A DNA stretch of 38,128 nucleotides, taken from the NCBI RefSeq assembly GCF_030686865.1, contig NZ_JAQYUS010000012.1, positions 1 through 38,128 of the forward strand, written 5' to 3'. Below the pieces are notes generated by a model. It made no database searches. It was not told where the DNA came from and was given only the letters and a program-made list of their open reading frames with translations. How positions within the stretch are numbered: position 1 is the first letter of the stretch; the number at the start of each line of letters is the position of its first letter. The stretch comes from Kaistella sp. SH40-3. GTDB taxonomy: Bacteria; Bacteroidota; Bacteroidia; Flavobacteriales; Weeksellaceae. The translations under genes and the position numbers were made by a program. This document shows positions 8,317-17,511 of the stretch, piece by piece.

Positions 8317-10455
8317 ATGAAAATAAATGAAAGCGAACCGTTTGAAAACGGAGCCAATCCAAAACAAGAACAGTTAGGAAAATTCACGACCGATAATCAG
8401 GGAGAATTCCTGACGACTGATCAAGGTTTAAAAATAAACGACGACCAAAACTCTTTGAAAGCAGGCGAACGCGGCGCCACTTTATTAGAGGATTTTATAC
8501 TAAGAGAAAAAATTACACATTTCGATCATGAACGAATTCCAGAAAGAATTGTACATGCAAGAGGTTCTGGTGCCCACGGAGTTTTCGAACTTTACAAACC
8601 GATGGGAAAATATACGAAAGCAAAATTTTTAAATGATACTTCAATTAAAACTCCGGTCTTTGTAAGATTTTCAACTGTTGCAGGATTTAGAGGTTCAACG
8701 GATGTTCCCAGAGATGTTCGTGGATTTGCAGTGAAATTTTATACGCAGGAAGGAAACTACGATTTGGTTGGAAATAATATGCCGGTCTTTTTTATTCAGG
8801 ATGCCACGAAATTTCCGGATTTGGTTCATGCCGTAAAACCTGAACCTCACAACGAAATTCCACAAGCCGCTTCTGCACACGATACGTTTTGGGATTTTAT
8901 TTCGCTCATGCCGGAAGCAATGCACAATATCATGTGGTTGATGAGTGACCGCGCGATTCCCAGAAGTTTAAGAATGATGGAAGGTTTCGGAATTCACACC
9001 TTCCGATTTATTAATGAGGCAGGAAAATCACATTTTGTGAAGTTTCACTGGAAACCAAAACAAGGCGTTTTAGGTTTAGCCTGGGACGAAGCACAAAGAA
9101 TTGCAGGAAAAGATACCGACTTCCACCGTCGCGATTTGTGGGAAGCAATTGATGAAGGCCATTATCCGGAATGGGAATTGGGTGTTCAGATTGTTCCGCA
9201 AGAAGATGAACATAAATATCCGTTTGATTTACTGGATCCAACGAAATTGATTCCGGAAGAAATGGTCCCTGTGGAAATCATTGGAAAAATGACTTTGAAT
9301 AGAAATCCAGATAATTTCTTTGCAGAAACAGAACAGGTTGCTTTCCACCCAGGACATTTGGTTCCGGGAATTGACTTTACCAACGATCCATTATTACAGG
9401 GAAGATTATTTTCGTACACCGATACGCAGATTTCGCGATTGGGCGGGCCAAACTTCCATGAAATCCCAATTAACAAATCAATTCCGGAAGTGACGAATAA
9501 TCAGCGCGACGGAATGCACAGAATGCAGATCAATAAAGGAAAAGCACATTACAATCCAAACTCAATTGGTGGTGGTTGTCCGTTTCAGGCGATGATGTCG
9601 GAAGGTGGATTTACTTCTTTTGAAGAAAGAATTGATTCTAACAAAATTAGAAGAAGAAGCAAAAGTTTCTTCGATCATTTCAGTCAGCCGGAGTTGTTTT
9701 ACAAAAGCATGTCTGCAGACGAGAAACGACATATCCAGGATGCGTTTGCCTTTGAATTAGGAAAGGTGAAAATTGTTCCGATCCGGCAGAGAATGGTGAA
9801 TATGCTTTTGGAAGTTGATGAGGAATTAGCGAAAATCGTAGGTGAAAAATTAGGACTGGTCCCAGCGAAATTACCACAGCCAATTACAGGAAGTATTCCT
9901 GCCGATGGTGATTTGAAACATTATCATTCTTTTAAAGAAAAACTTCCGATTAAGGATGCGCCTTCTTTAAGTATGGCAAATAAATTACCAACGGACATTA
10001 AAGCAAGAAGAATTGCGATCCTGACAGCAGACGGCGTAAACGATGAGGCTTTCACAAAATTTAAAAAAGAGTTGTGTGATATGGGAGCAATGGTCGCAGT
10101 TATTGCACCTCGTCATGGATTCGTCACAACGAAATCCGGTGACCAATATCCAATTGATGAGAGTTTGCTCACTGCTGCCTCTGTCGTTTTCGATGCGGTT
10201 TATGTTCCGGGCGGTGAGAGTTTAAAAATACTTTCTGCAAATACAGATGCTCTTCATTTCGTGGCAGAAGCCTTTAAACATTGTAAACCAATTGGGTCAG
10301 ATAAAGATGCAGTTGATTTCTTGAAGAAAGCGATTCCCGAAATTAAACTTCAAACGAAAGGAGTTTCTACAAAAGGGAATTTGCAGGATTTCGTAAAAGA
10401 TATTGAGCAACACCGTTTCTGGGAAAGAGAAGTTAATCCGGTTGTGCCGGCTTAA
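8317..10455 (+). CDS. katE: Large-subunit (clade 2) catalase KatE/HPII
   Basis: A 712-residue monofunctional haem catalase that breaks hydrogen peroxide into water and oxygen. Catalytic His80 lies in RIVHARGSGAHG, the distal Asn in LVGNNMPVFFIQD (about residues 150-162), and the haem-ligand tyrosine is Tyr367 in RLFSYTDTQISRLG. The C-terminal 150 or so residues (from ARRIAILTADGVNDEAF, with VYVPGGESL) form the flavodoxin/DJ-1-like domain that marks the large HPII class. Its placement after a DUF892 gene recalls stress loci elsewhere. Length and motifs are complete; I see no defect. Confidence 0.97.
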   Translation: MKINESEPFENGANPKQEQLGKFTTDNQGEFLTTDQGLKINDDQNSLKAGERGATLLEDFILREKITHFDHERIPERIVHARGSGAHGVFELYKPMGKYTKAKFLNDTSIKTPVFVRFSTVAGFRGSTDVPRDVRGFAVKFYTQEGNYDLVGNNMPVFFIQDATKFPDLVHAVKPEPHNEIPQAASAHDTFWDFISLMPEAMHNIMWLMSDRAIPRSLRMMEGFGIHTFRFINEAGKSHFVKFHWKPKQGVLGLAWDEAQRIAGKDTDFHRRDLWEAIDEGHYPEWELGVQIVPQEDEHKYPFDLLDPTKLIPEEMVPVEIIGKMTLNRNPDNFFAETEQVAFHPGHLVPGIDFTNDPLLQGRLFSYTDTQISRLGGPNFHEIPINKSIPEVTNNQRDGMHRMQINKGKAHYNPNSIGGGCPFQAMMSEGGFTSFEERIDSNKIRRRSKSFFDHFSQPELFYKSMSADEKRHIQDAFAFELGKVKIVPIRQRMVNMLLEVDEELAKIVGEKLGLVPAKLPQPITGSIPADGDLKHYHSFKEKLPIKDAPSLSMANKLPTDIKARRIAILTADGVNDEAFTKFKKELCDMGAMVAVIAPRHGFVTTKSGDQYPIDESLLTAASVVFDAVYVPGGESLKILSANTDALHFVAEAFKHCKPIGSDKDAVDFLKKAIPEIKLQTKGVSTKGNLQDFVKDIEQHRFWEREVNPVVPA

Positions 10456-10473
10456 TATGATTTTGAAATCAAT

Positions 10474-10506
10474 AATAAAGGCTCCTAAACTGGGGCCTTT
10501 ATTTAT
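10474..10506. terminator. Bidirectional terminator between katE and the FAD gene
   Basis: A 12-bp stem (10474-10485 with 10492-10503, one T-G pair) with a six-base loop, followed by an AT-rich tail on both strands. It sits exactly between the convergent stops. Confidence 0.8.
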
Positions 10507-12342
10507 TTATAATCCGTCGATATCTTCGTACAGTTCGGTGATGGTTTCTATTTCTTCACTTACATTTTTATCCTCCTTGATTTCTGCCAGCCAAGATTCA
10601 ACCAAAATTAAACTCGTTGCACTGCAGGCTTGAAGTCCGTAGGAATATGGTCGTAATCCATTGGTATGCGTGAAATTGATGTCATATAAAAAACTGTTGG
10701 TGGAATTATCTTTATTAATAGTCCGATAACTCGAATCAATTTGAATTCCGGACAATTTCATTTCCAGACCGCTATCGGTTTTTACGATATGATCTTCTGA
10801 TTTTCTCAACTGTTCTTTACCAAAATTCTGTTCGGCAAATGGTGCAGTTGCAGGACGAACAACTCCCTGTTTTACCAAAGTTTGAAAAGGAAAATCCTCC
10901 AGTTCTAATTTTTTCCCGCCACCACAGTTTACAAATAACTGATATTCAACTTCTTCTTTATTACCATCTGCTGATTCTACTACGATTTTTGTTTTATTTT
11001 CTTGAAATGCATCTTCTGGAAAATTGACATAACCTGCTTTTAATTCAATACAATTCGCATCGTACAAGGCTAAAAGAATATCTGCTGATTGCAACGGTAA
11101 AGCCGCAATAACATTCATCAAAAAGGACATAATTTCTTTGTGAAAAAAGAGATGATCTTCGGCTGGCAGAAGTTCTGCGTGATAATTTAAACTGTACATT
11201 AAATCATCCAAAGTTTCCATCCAGTAAATTGGAATTTTATGATTAATGGAATTTCTAGCGGTGACCATTTCTTTCTTCATTCCTTCAAAAGAATCTACAT
11301 AATCATGTTTTTCAGACATTAAGGCGACCAGATCTTTAAAACTGAAAGTTGAATCTTGTAACTGATCAACAACGTGCGTCAACCGGTCTTTCCGAAAAGC
11401 CTCAATCAGAGCAGGTCTGCATAAATGATCAAAATAATCTTCGATTCTTAAAAACCCATTTTCATCAATTAAATCTAACAATTGATTTCTGGTAAAATGG
11501 CGAAAAATTTCTCGGATAGGTTCCTTCTGTTCGTACTGAAGATGCGGCAACCAACCTTCGGAAGAGTGTAATACCAACTTAAATTTTGGATTGGCTTCAT
11601 TTAATTTAAAAGTCAGTTTTTCATTAACCTTGCTAAAAGTTCCATGTCGATGAGCCAAAGAAGTAACCACATCGAAAGCACTTAAAGACGCTCCCAATGT
11701 TCCAACCGGGAAATTATATCCCTCTTTATTTTGTGGAATTAATTTATGAATCGGCCAGGGAGAAGCATAATATCCAGACTCGGGTTTGTCCTCCCCTTTC
11801 CATTCATGCCCGTTTGCAATAACTACAGTCGAAAAATTGTGTTTCTCATTATGACAATCGGTGATGGTCAATTCTTTTTCCGAATCTTTTGATACATCCA
11901 AAACCTCACATTTTACTTTTTGAAAAATCTGAATTCCTTTTGATTCTAAAGAAGATATCAGTTGTTTAAACTGTTCCTCAAAATAATGGCCTAAAGAAAC
12001 GCGGCTATACACTTCAGAGTCATCAATCGGTAAATCGGTTACATTTAATTTTTTCAGTGCATCTGAATTTTGCCTGCGCAACCAATCACCGAAAGACTCC
12101 TGTAACATGGGGATTTCTTCGGAGGAAATATTAGCCAGATTATAAATATCTGTCGTTTTCGGGTGGTAAGGCATTCCCATTCCCAATATTTCTTCTTTTT
12201 CAAAAATCGTAATTTTTTTAATTTCCGATCTTAAAACTTCTATATTTTCCAATATATATTTAAGTAAGAAAAGTGCTGTGGGTCCACTGCCTACGATGGC
12301 TATATTGGATAAATCACTTTTACTAATTTTAGGACTTCCCAT
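10507..12342 (-). CDS. FAD/NAD(P)-binding protein (NAD_binding_9 type)
   Basis: A 611-residue flavoprotein-like protein with an N-terminal Rossmann FAD motif, IAIVGSGPTALFLLKYIL. It is followed by the features of the HSCARG/'FAD-NAD(P)-binding protein' group: EILGMGMPYHPKTTDIYNLA, then VVIANGHEWKG and VGTLGASLSAFDVV. The reaction is unknown; related proteins appear in amino-acid N-hydroxylation and stress contexts. The frame reaches a TTG at 12,393, but the ATG at 12,342 sits better before the Rossmann fold. It lies between the katE and second DUF892 units, suggesting but not proving a link to oxidative stress. Confidence 0.8.
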   Translation of the reverse strand: MGSPKISKSDLSNIAIVGSGPTALFLLKYILENIEVLRSEIKKITIFEKEEILGMGMPYHPKTTDIYNLANISSEEIPMLQESFGDWLRRQNSDALKKLNVTDLPIDDSEVYSRVSLGHYFEEQFKQLISSLESKGIQIFQKVKCEVLDVSKDSEKELTITDCHNEKHNFSTVVIANGHEWKGEDKPESGYYASPWPIHKLIPQNKEGYNFPVGTLGASLSAFDVVTSLAHRHGTFSKVNEKLTFKLNEANPKFKLVLHSSEGWLPHLQYEQKEPIREIFRHFTRNQLLDLIDENGFLRIEDYFDHLCRPALIEAFRKDRLTHVVDQLQDSTFSFKDLVALMSEKHDYVDSFEGMKKEMVTARNSINHKIPIYWMETLDDLMYSLNYHAELLPAEDHLFFHKEIMSFLMNVIAALPLQSADILLALYDANCIELKAGYVNFPEDAFQENKTKIVVESADGNKEEVEYQLFVNCGGGKKLELEDFPFQTLVKQGVVRPATAPFAEQNFGKEQLRKSEDHIVKTDSGLEMKLSGIQIDSSYRTINKDNSTNSFLYDINFTHTNGLRPYSYGLQACSATSLILVESWLAEIKEDKNVSEEIETITELYEDIDGL

Positions 12343-12519
12343 AAATTCACTCAATTTTTTAGTGATATAAAGATACAGGATTTTGAACTTCAATTCCCAT
12401 AACCTTATTTATAATTACTTGGTTAATAAAAACCGTGAAAACACTCATAAATTAACAACGCTATTATTGTAGTTTTACTTATGTAAATTAATATAATTTA
12501 CTTTTCTGAAAAATAATAA

Positions 12520-13086
12520 ATGAGACTTATGAAAAATATAGAAAAACCGCTTCAGTCTCCCTCTCAAGGTGAACGGTTACATTCGCTAGTAGTACTCGAA
12601 GATTTTTATATAAAATCACTGCAGGAAATGTATTATGCGGAGACCCAAATAGCAAAAGAATTTTCTTTGATAAAAGATCATATTATTTCTACAAAATTAA
12701 ATGATATTCTTAAAACTCATTTTACAATTCATTTAAAACACATGGAGCGACTGGAAAAAATATTCGCTTCAAGAAATGAAGTTATCGAAGCCAGAAACTG
12801 CGGAACCTTCGATGCTTTACTTTCGGAAGGACTCAAACATCTTTCTGTTTTTGAAAATGACATTGATAATTGGGAAATCGCACTCATTTTGGTTTCGCAG
12901 AAATTGACTCACTACAAAATTGCATCTTATAGTGGTTTGGCTCATCTTGCCATTAAATTGAACTATTATAATGCAGCAACTTTATTGGCTTTTAGTGTTC
13001 AGGAAGAAGAGGAATATATCGCTCATAATTTAGACGGTATCATTGATTCATTTTTGGCTTCTAACATTGAAGGCTTTAAAAATTAA
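12520..13086 (+). CDS. Second YciE/YciF (DUF892) protein
   Basis: A 188-residue paralogue of the protein at 7,720, with the same helix pattern: LEDFYIKSLQEMYYAETQIAKEFSLI, then THFTIHLKHMERLEKIFASR, VSQKLTHYKIASYSGLAHLA and VQEEEEYIAHNLDGI. The two have the same length but are clearly diverged, so this is not a recent duplication. An ATG nine bases downstream (12,529) is an alternative start. It is transcribed alone, divergently from the FAD protein gene, and ends at its own terminator. Function as for the family: a general stress protein of unknown chemistry. Confidence 0.85.
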   Translation: MRLMKNIEKPLQSPSQGERLHSLVVLEDFYIKSLQEMYYAETQIAKEFSLIKDHIISTKLNDILKTHFTIHLKHMERLEKIFASRNEVIEARNCGTFDALLSEGLKHLSVFENDIDNWEIALILVSQKLTHYKIASYSGLAHLAIKLNYYNAATLLAFSVQEEEEYIAHNLDGIIDSFLASNIEGFKN

Positions 13087-13118
13087 ATCATATAATCTAA
13101 TGGGCGAAGTTCACTTAA

Positions 13119-13145
13119 AGGTTTTCATTTTGAAAACCTCTTTTC
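13119..13145 (+). terminator. Intrinsic terminator after the second DUF892 gene
   Basis: AGGTTTTCA (13119-13127) pairs with TGAAAACCT (13131-13139) around TTT, followed by CTTTTC. It ends the plus-strand unit. Confidence 0.85.
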
Positions 13146-13197
13146 GTTGTATTGATATTATGAATGAGTAAAGATTAAACATCAATTCCCCTTTTCG

Positions 13198-13205
13198 TAA
13201 ATTTG
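13198..13205 (+). promoter_or_regulatory. Candidate -7 promoter box of the OYE gene
   Basis: TAAATTTG fits the Bacteroidetes -7 consensus TAnnTTTG and lies 25 bases before the ATG at 13,230. A clear -33 TTG at the right spacing is not seen. Confidence 0.4.
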
Positions 13206-13229
13206 TTTCCTTATTTAAAACAATTATTT

Positions 13230-14279
13230 ATGATTTTATATTCTCCGATTACATTTAGAAATCTCGAATTAAAAAACCGTTGGGTAATGTCGCCAATGTG
13301 TATGTATTCCAGCGAAAATGGACTTGCTAATGATTTTCATTTTGTTCATTACGCAAGCAGAGCGCAAGGTGGTACTGGATTAATCATTGTAGAAGCGACC
13401 GGAGTTGTACCCGAAGGTAGAATTACACCTAAATGCGCCGGATTGTGGAACGATGAACAAACTCAAAGTTTCAAAAAAATCGTGGATTTTGTCCATCAAA
13501 ATTCTGAGAGTAAAATTGGAATTCAGTTAGGGCACGCTGGCAGAAAATCTTCGACTTGGAATGGTAAACAACTTTCTTTAGAAGAAGGTTGGGAAACCGT
13601 TGCACCTTCCAAAATTCCTTATCATGAAAGTGAAAGAGTTCCGCACGAATTAACCATTCCGGAAATTAAAAAATTGGTGCAGGATTTTAAAGATGCAACG
13701 AGAAGGGCCTTAGAAGCTGGATTTGATGTGATCGAAATTCACGCGGCTCATGGTTATTTGATCCACCAATTTATGTCGCCTCTATCAAATGTGAGAAACG
13801 ATGAATATGGTGGTAGTTTCGAAAACCGAATTCGGTTTCTCGTAGAAATTGTAGATGCTGTTAATGATCTGCTCGATGAAAACCATCCATTATTTGTAAG
13901 AATCTCTGGGACTGAATATACTGAAAATGGCTGGAGTCTTGAAGAAAGCGTAGAACTTGCGAAGTTTTTAAAAGATAAAAAGGTAGATTTAATTGATGTT
14001 TCGAGTGGAGGAAATATTCATGGTGCGAAAATTACTTTGTTTGATGGTTACCAAGTTCCGCTTGCTGCTGAAATCAGAAAAAAAACCGGAATGAAAACTG
14101 GCGCAGTTGGTTTAATTAAAACTGCTGAGACTGCTGAAGAGATTTTAGAAAAAGGAGAAGCAGATTTAATTTTAGTGGCACGCGAAATTTTACGAAATCC
14201 TTATTTGGCAATTCAAGGCTCCTTTAATGGAAAAGGAGAATGTGATTTCCCACATCAATATGATCGGGCGAGAATTTAG
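13230..14279 (+). CDS. NADH:flavin oxidoreductase, YqjM/NamA-like old yellow enzyme
   Basis: A 349-residue FMN-dependent ene-reductase that would reduce activated C=C bonds of unsaturated carbonyls and nitro compounds with NAD(P)H. The start MILYSPITFRNLELKNR is typical, and the Cys of MSPMCMYS marks the YqjM-like (thermophilic-like) class. The barrel motifs IQLGHAGRKSS, IEIHAAHGYLIHQFMSP and VRNDEYGGSFENRIRF (substrate-binding His and FMN contacts) are all there, as is LILVAREILRNPYLA near the end. The frame extends nine codons to a TTG at 13,203, which I reject for the ATG. It is a single-gene unit between two terminators. Confidence 0.93.
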   Translation: MILYSPITFRNLELKNRWVMSPMCMYSSENGLANDFHFVHYASRAQGGTGLIIVEATGVVPEGRITPKCAGLWNDEQTQSFKKIVDFVHQNSESKIGIQLGHAGRKSSTWNGKQLSLEEGWETVAPSKIPYHESERVPHELTIPEIKKLVQDFKDATRRALEAGFDVIEIHAAHGYLIHQFMSPLSNVRNDEYGGSFENRIRFLVEIVDAVNDLLDENHPLFVRISGTEYTENGWSLEESVELAKFLKDKKVDLIDVSSGGNIHGAKITLFDGYQVPLAAEIRKKTGMKTGAVGLIKTAETAEEILEKGEADLILVAREILRNPYLAIQGSFNGKGECDFPHQYDRARI

Positions 14280-14302
14280 AATACCTTATTCCTCAACAAA
14301 AA

Positions 14303-14336
14303 AAACGCATCTTTATAAAGATGCGTTTCTCTTTTT
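14303..14336. terminator. Bidirectional terminator between the OYE gene and mdh
   Basis: AAACGCATC and its complement flank TTTATAAA (14303-14328), with T-rich tails on both strands (TCTTTTTT on the plus, eight Ts on the minus). It can serve both convergent genes. Confidence 0.88.
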
Positions 14337-14424
14337 TGGTAATTTATTAAAAATTAAAACCATTATTTTTAAAGGACTTCACCCTTTGCTATTGATTTCG
14401 CCACTTTGTGACTCCGTTTGAAAT

Positions 14425-15351
14425 CTAGAATTTAAGATCACCATTTACTTCACGAACTGCTTGTGCAGCGGTTGCGAATTTTTCTTTTTCTGCGTCAGTT
14501 AAACTGATTTCTACGATTTTCTCTACACCGTTTGCTCCAATAATTGCAGGAACTCCAAGGCAGATGTCGCTTTGACCGTATTCACCATCTAACATTAGTG
14601 AACAAGGAATCATTTTTTTGTGATCACAAAGAATTGCCTGAACCATCACAGAAACTGCAGCACCTGGTGCATACCAAGCAGAAGTTCCTAATAATTTAGT
14701 TAAGGTTGCACCTCCAACTTTGGTTTCTTCGGCAACGTGATTTTGTTGTTCTTCGCTTAAAAACTCAGTTACCGGAACTCCATTTCTAGTTGCTTTGGTC
14801 ATCAAAGGTAGCATTCCCGTATCACTGTGAGCAGCGATTACCATTCCATCAACATCAGAAATCGGACATTCTAAAGCCTCGGCTAATCTGTATTTGAAAC
14901 GTGCAGAATCTAAAGCTCCACCCATTCCGATGATTTGGTTTTTCGGTAAACCTGAAGTTTTGTGAACCAAGTAAGCCATCGTATCCATTGGGTTAGAAAC
15001 TACGATGATGATTACATTTGGCGAATGTTTTACCAAATTTGCAGTAACTTCTTTTACGATTCCTGCATTGATTCCGATTAATTCTTCACGCGTCATTCCT
15101 GGTTTTCTTGGAATACCAGAAGTAATTACGGCAACTTTTGACCCAGCAGTTTTGCTGTAATCTCCGGTTGTTCCAGTAATTTTGGTGTCGAATCCGTTCA
15201 AAGAAGCGGTTTGCATTAAATCCATCGCTTTACCTTCGGCGAAACCTTCTTTAATGTCAACTAAAACAACTTCTGCTGCGAAATCTTTCATCGCAATGTA
15301 TTCTGCGCAACTTGCACCCACTGCTCCTGCTCCTACTACGGTAACTTTCAT
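14425..15351 (-). CDS. mdh: Malate dehydrogenase
   Basis: NAD-dependent interconversion of malate and oxaloacetate in the TCA cycle. The Rossmann motif VVGAGAVGASCAEYIA opens the protein, the substrate loop is IPRKPGMTREEL (Arg residues), and NPMD follows VVSN. The motif GMGGALDSARFKYRLAE is the LDH-like MDH signature, and the catalytic His is in VIAAHSDTGMLPL. The 308-residue length fits the LDH-like MDH class. Its 5' region is unusual: the initiation sequence is duplicated upstream, and a good promoter lies about 115 bases before the ATG, giving a long leader. Confidence 0.96.
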   Translation of the reverse strand: MKVTVVGAGAVGASCAEYIAMKDFAAEVVLVDIKEGFAEGKAMDLMQTASLNGFDTKITGTTGDYSKTAGSKVAVITSGIPRKPGMTREELIGINAGIVKEVTANLVKHSPNVIIIVVSNPMDTMAYLVHKTSGLPKNQIIGMGGALDSARFKYRLAEALECPISDVDGMVIAAHSDTGMLPLMTKATRNGVPVTEFLSEEQQNHVAEETKVGGATLTKLLGTSAWYAPGAAVSVMVQAILCDHKKMIPCSLMLDGEYGQSDICLGVPAIIGANGVEKIVEISLTDAEKEKFATAAQAVREVNGDLKF

Positions 15352-15416
15352 ATCTATTTATTTATTTATTTTTAAAGGTGATATGGAAACTTGCGTTTCA
15401 TATCTATTGATTTATT
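15345..15416 (-). repeat. Duplicated start region of mdh with hairpin
   Basis: A 21-base segment spanning the mdh start (15345-15365) recurs at 15396-15416 with one mismatch. Between and within them, GATATGGAAAC (15380-15390) pairs imperfectly with GTTTCATATC (15395-15404). On the minus strand this places a second copy of the AATAAATNAATAGATATGAAA start context upstream of mdh. Confidence 0.6.
15372..15401 (-). CDS. Nine-residue upstream ORF in the mdh leader
   Basis: ATG at 15401 to TAA at 15372 encodes MKRKFPYHL. It uses the duplicated copy of mdh's own initiation context, so it could be translated as well as mdh is. The hairpin of the leader overlaps its first half. Whether it is a regulatory leader peptide or a by-product of the duplication cannot be decided from one sequence. 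Confidence 0.3.
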   Translation of the reverse strand: MKRKFPYHL

Positions 15417-15467
15417 CTAATCTTATTAAACTTTAATTTCGTTCCTTTTTTTAATATTAATGAAACC

Positions 15468-15498
15468 CAAATTTACGAAATGTTAAAGTTTTGAGCAA
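15468..15498 (-). promoter_or_regulatory. Probable mdh promoter
   Basis: On the minus strand a -33 TTG (15496-15498), a spacer of 20 bases and a -7 TAAATTTG (15468-15475) match the Bacteroidetes consensus well. It predicts an mdh leader of roughly 105-115 bases. Confidence 0.6.
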
Positions 15499-15626
15499 TT
15501 TTTATTGTTATTAAAGTTTTCCCAAACTCCACGATAATCATTACAGATTTATTAATTGGAATCTATTTTGATGATGGTACAAGTCATTAATTATCTTAAG
15601 TCAACACATTGAACTATATTTTGTAC

Positions 15627-15634
15627 TAAATTTG
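15627..15634 (+). promoter_or_regulatory. Candidate -7 promoter box of cysE
   Basis: TAAATTTG lies 17 bases before the cysE ATG. An upstream TTG at 15609-15611 is a possible -33 box, though the 15-base gap is short. Confidence 0.4.
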
Positions 15635-15651
15635 TTGAAATAAAACACAAA

Positions 15652-16467
15652 ATGGGATTTGCTAAAAGAATTCACGAAGGTTATTCTAACCGAAAATATG
15701 ACATCGATAAAAAGAAAATCGAAGACTTTATCGATCGGTTCTTTCGCTTCATTTTTTTCCTGGAATATCAAAGATGTTCGGATTTGAGCAATATCGAAGA
15801 ACGCCTCAATAATTTTAAAAATGAATTTAATGAAATACTTACTTCAGTAACAGAGGAAAATGAAAGTGTAAAAACAGAAACCTTTTTTGCAAGTTTTCCC
15901 CAGATTTATAATATGCTGGAAAATGATGCGCAATCAGTTCTGGAAAACGATCCAGCAGCACAAAGTATGGAAGAAGTTTTATTTTCGTCGCCTGGATTTT
16001 TTGCGATTGCGGTTTATCGATTTGCTCATGAATTATACAAAAGTAATATTCCGCTCATTCCCAGAATCTGGACCGAATTCGCACACAGCAAAACAGGAAT
16101 CGACATTAATCCCGGCGCTAAAATCGGAACTCCGTTTTTTATTGATCATGGCACCGGAATTGTGATTGGAGAAACTACAATTATTGGTAATCATGTTAAA
16201 ATATATCAGGGTGTTACTTTGGGTGCGCTGTCTGTTTCTAAAAATTTACAGAACATGAAGAGACATCCTACTATTGAAGATAACGTAGTGATTTACGCAA
16301 ATGCGACCATTTTAGGAGGCGAAACCGTTATCGGAGAGAATGCATTGATTGGCGGTAACGTTTGGATTACCGAAAGTGTGGCAGCAAATTCTGTTGTTTT
16401 TCATAAAGGACAAGTCACCGTGAAGAATAAATTTCCTGGTAATGAACCGATTATTTTCAGTATTTAA
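15652..16467 (+). CDS. cysE: Serine O-acetyltransferase
   Basis: Acetylates serine with acetyl-CoA to O-acetylserine, the first step of cysteine synthesis. The N-terminal 140 residues are helical; the C-terminal left-handed beta helix is built of hexapeptide repeats ([40 protein letters not shown]). The catalytic His is in [12 protein letters not shown] and the loop TLGALSV matches the family. At 271 residues it belongs to the longer SAT class. The cysteine synthase gene follows 53 bases later on the same strand, so the two probably form a cysE-cysK operon. Confidence 0.94.
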   Translation: MGFAKRIHEGYSNRKYDIDKKKIEDFIDRFFRFIFFLEYQRCSDLSNIEERLNNFKNEFNEILTSVTEENESVKTETFFASFPQIYNMLENDAQSVLENDPAAQSMEEVLFSSPGFFAIAVYRFAHELYKSNIPLIPRIWTEFAHSKTGIDINPGAKIGTPFFIDHGTGIVIGETTIIGNHVKIYQGVTLGALSVSKNLQNMKRHPTIEDNVVIYANATILGGETVIGENALIGGNVWITESVAANSVVFHKGQVTVKNKFPGNEPIIFSI

Positions 16468-16520
16468 AACTCAGCAATTATCTAAACACAAATTAAAAAC
16501 AACTATTTAAAATTTTTTAT

Positions 16521-17453
16521 ATGAAACTTAATAATATATTAGAAGCCATCGGTAATACACCGGCTGTAAAGATTAATAAACTTTTCCCAAACAATGTAGA
16601 AGTTTGGATGAAATTAGAAAAACAAAATCCGGGTGGAAGTTTAAAAGACCGCATCGCTTTAGCAATGATTGAAAAAGCGGAACAGGAAGGTAAAATAAAT
16701 AAGGACACTTTAATTATTGAACCAACCTCTGGAAATACGGGTGTTGGTCTTGCTATGGTTTGTGCGGTGAAAGGCTACAAATTGGTTTTGGTAATGCCAG
16801 AAAGCATGAGTGTTGAAAGACGAAAACTGATGAGTTCTTATGGTGCATCGTTCGTTTTGACTCCTAAAGAAAAGGGAACTTCCGGCGCAGTTGCCAAAGC
16901 GGTGGAAATGTCGAATGAGATTGAAAACTCCTGGGTTCCTCAACAATTTGAAAATAGTGCAAACCCAGAAATTCATGCAAAAACTACGGCGCAGGAAATT
17001 CTAAATGATTTTCCGGAAGGTTTTGATTACCTCATCACAGGAGTTGGGACTGGTGGCCACATCACAGGAGTTACGGAAGTTTTAAAACAGAAATTCCCTA
17101 ATCTAAAAAGTTTCGCAGTGGAACCAAAAGATTCCCCAGTCATTTCTGGTGGCGCGCCGGGACCGCATCCTTTGCAGGGAATTGGCGCTGGTTTTATTCC
17201 AAAGGTTTTAAATACCGGAATTCTGAGTGGAACAATCGAAGTAGAAAAAGCCGAAGCATTTGAATTCACAAAACGCTTAGCAAGCGAAGAAGGGATTTTG
17301 GGCGGAATTTCAACAGGCGCATCACTTGCAGCGGTTAATAAAAAGTTAGCAGAAGTCCCAGCAGGATCTAAAATCCTTACTTTCAATTACGATACCGGAG
17401 AAAGATACTGGTCTGTAGAAGGGCTTTTTGAGGAGAATATCTATAAAGGATAA
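16521..17453 (+). CDS. cysK: Cysteine synthase (O-acetylserine sulfhydrylase)
   Basis: PLP enzyme that makes cysteine from O-acetylserine and sulfide. PLP-binding Lys42 is in [16 protein letters not shown], the substrate loop is [13 protein letters not shown], and the phosphate-binding glycine loop is [11 protein letters not shown]. The C-terminal GGISTGAS stretch is present. The 310-residue length is typical. It comes right after serine acetyltransferase, with which such enzymes form a complex. CysK and CysM cannot be separated with certainty by eye. Confidence 0.95.
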   Translation: MKLNNILEAIGNTPAVKINKLFPNNVEVWMKLEKQNPGGSLKDRIALAMIEKAEQEGKINKDTLIIEPTSGNTGVGLAMVCAVKGYKLVLVMPESMSVERRKLMSSYGASFVLTPKEKGTSGAVAKAVEMSNEIENSWVPQQFENSANPEIHAKTTAQEILNDFPEGFDYLITGVGTGGHITGVTEVLKQKFPNLKSFAVEPKDSPVISGGAPGPHPLQGIGAGFIPKVLNTGILSGTIEVEKAEAFEFTKRLASEEGILGGISTGASLAAVNKKLAEVPAGSKILTFNYDTGERYWSVEGLFEENIYKG

Positions 17454-17482
17454 ACAAATCAGAACTATATCGTAAATCAAAC

Positions 17483-17511
17483 AAATCCTGCAATACGCAG
17501 GATTTTGTTAT
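17483..17511 (+). terminator. Terminator of the cysE-cysK unit
   Basis: AAATCCTGC (17483-17491) pairs with GCAGGATTT (17497-17505) around a five-base loop. The T-rich tail is short. It overlaps the end of the convergent glycosylase gene. Confidence 0.75.
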
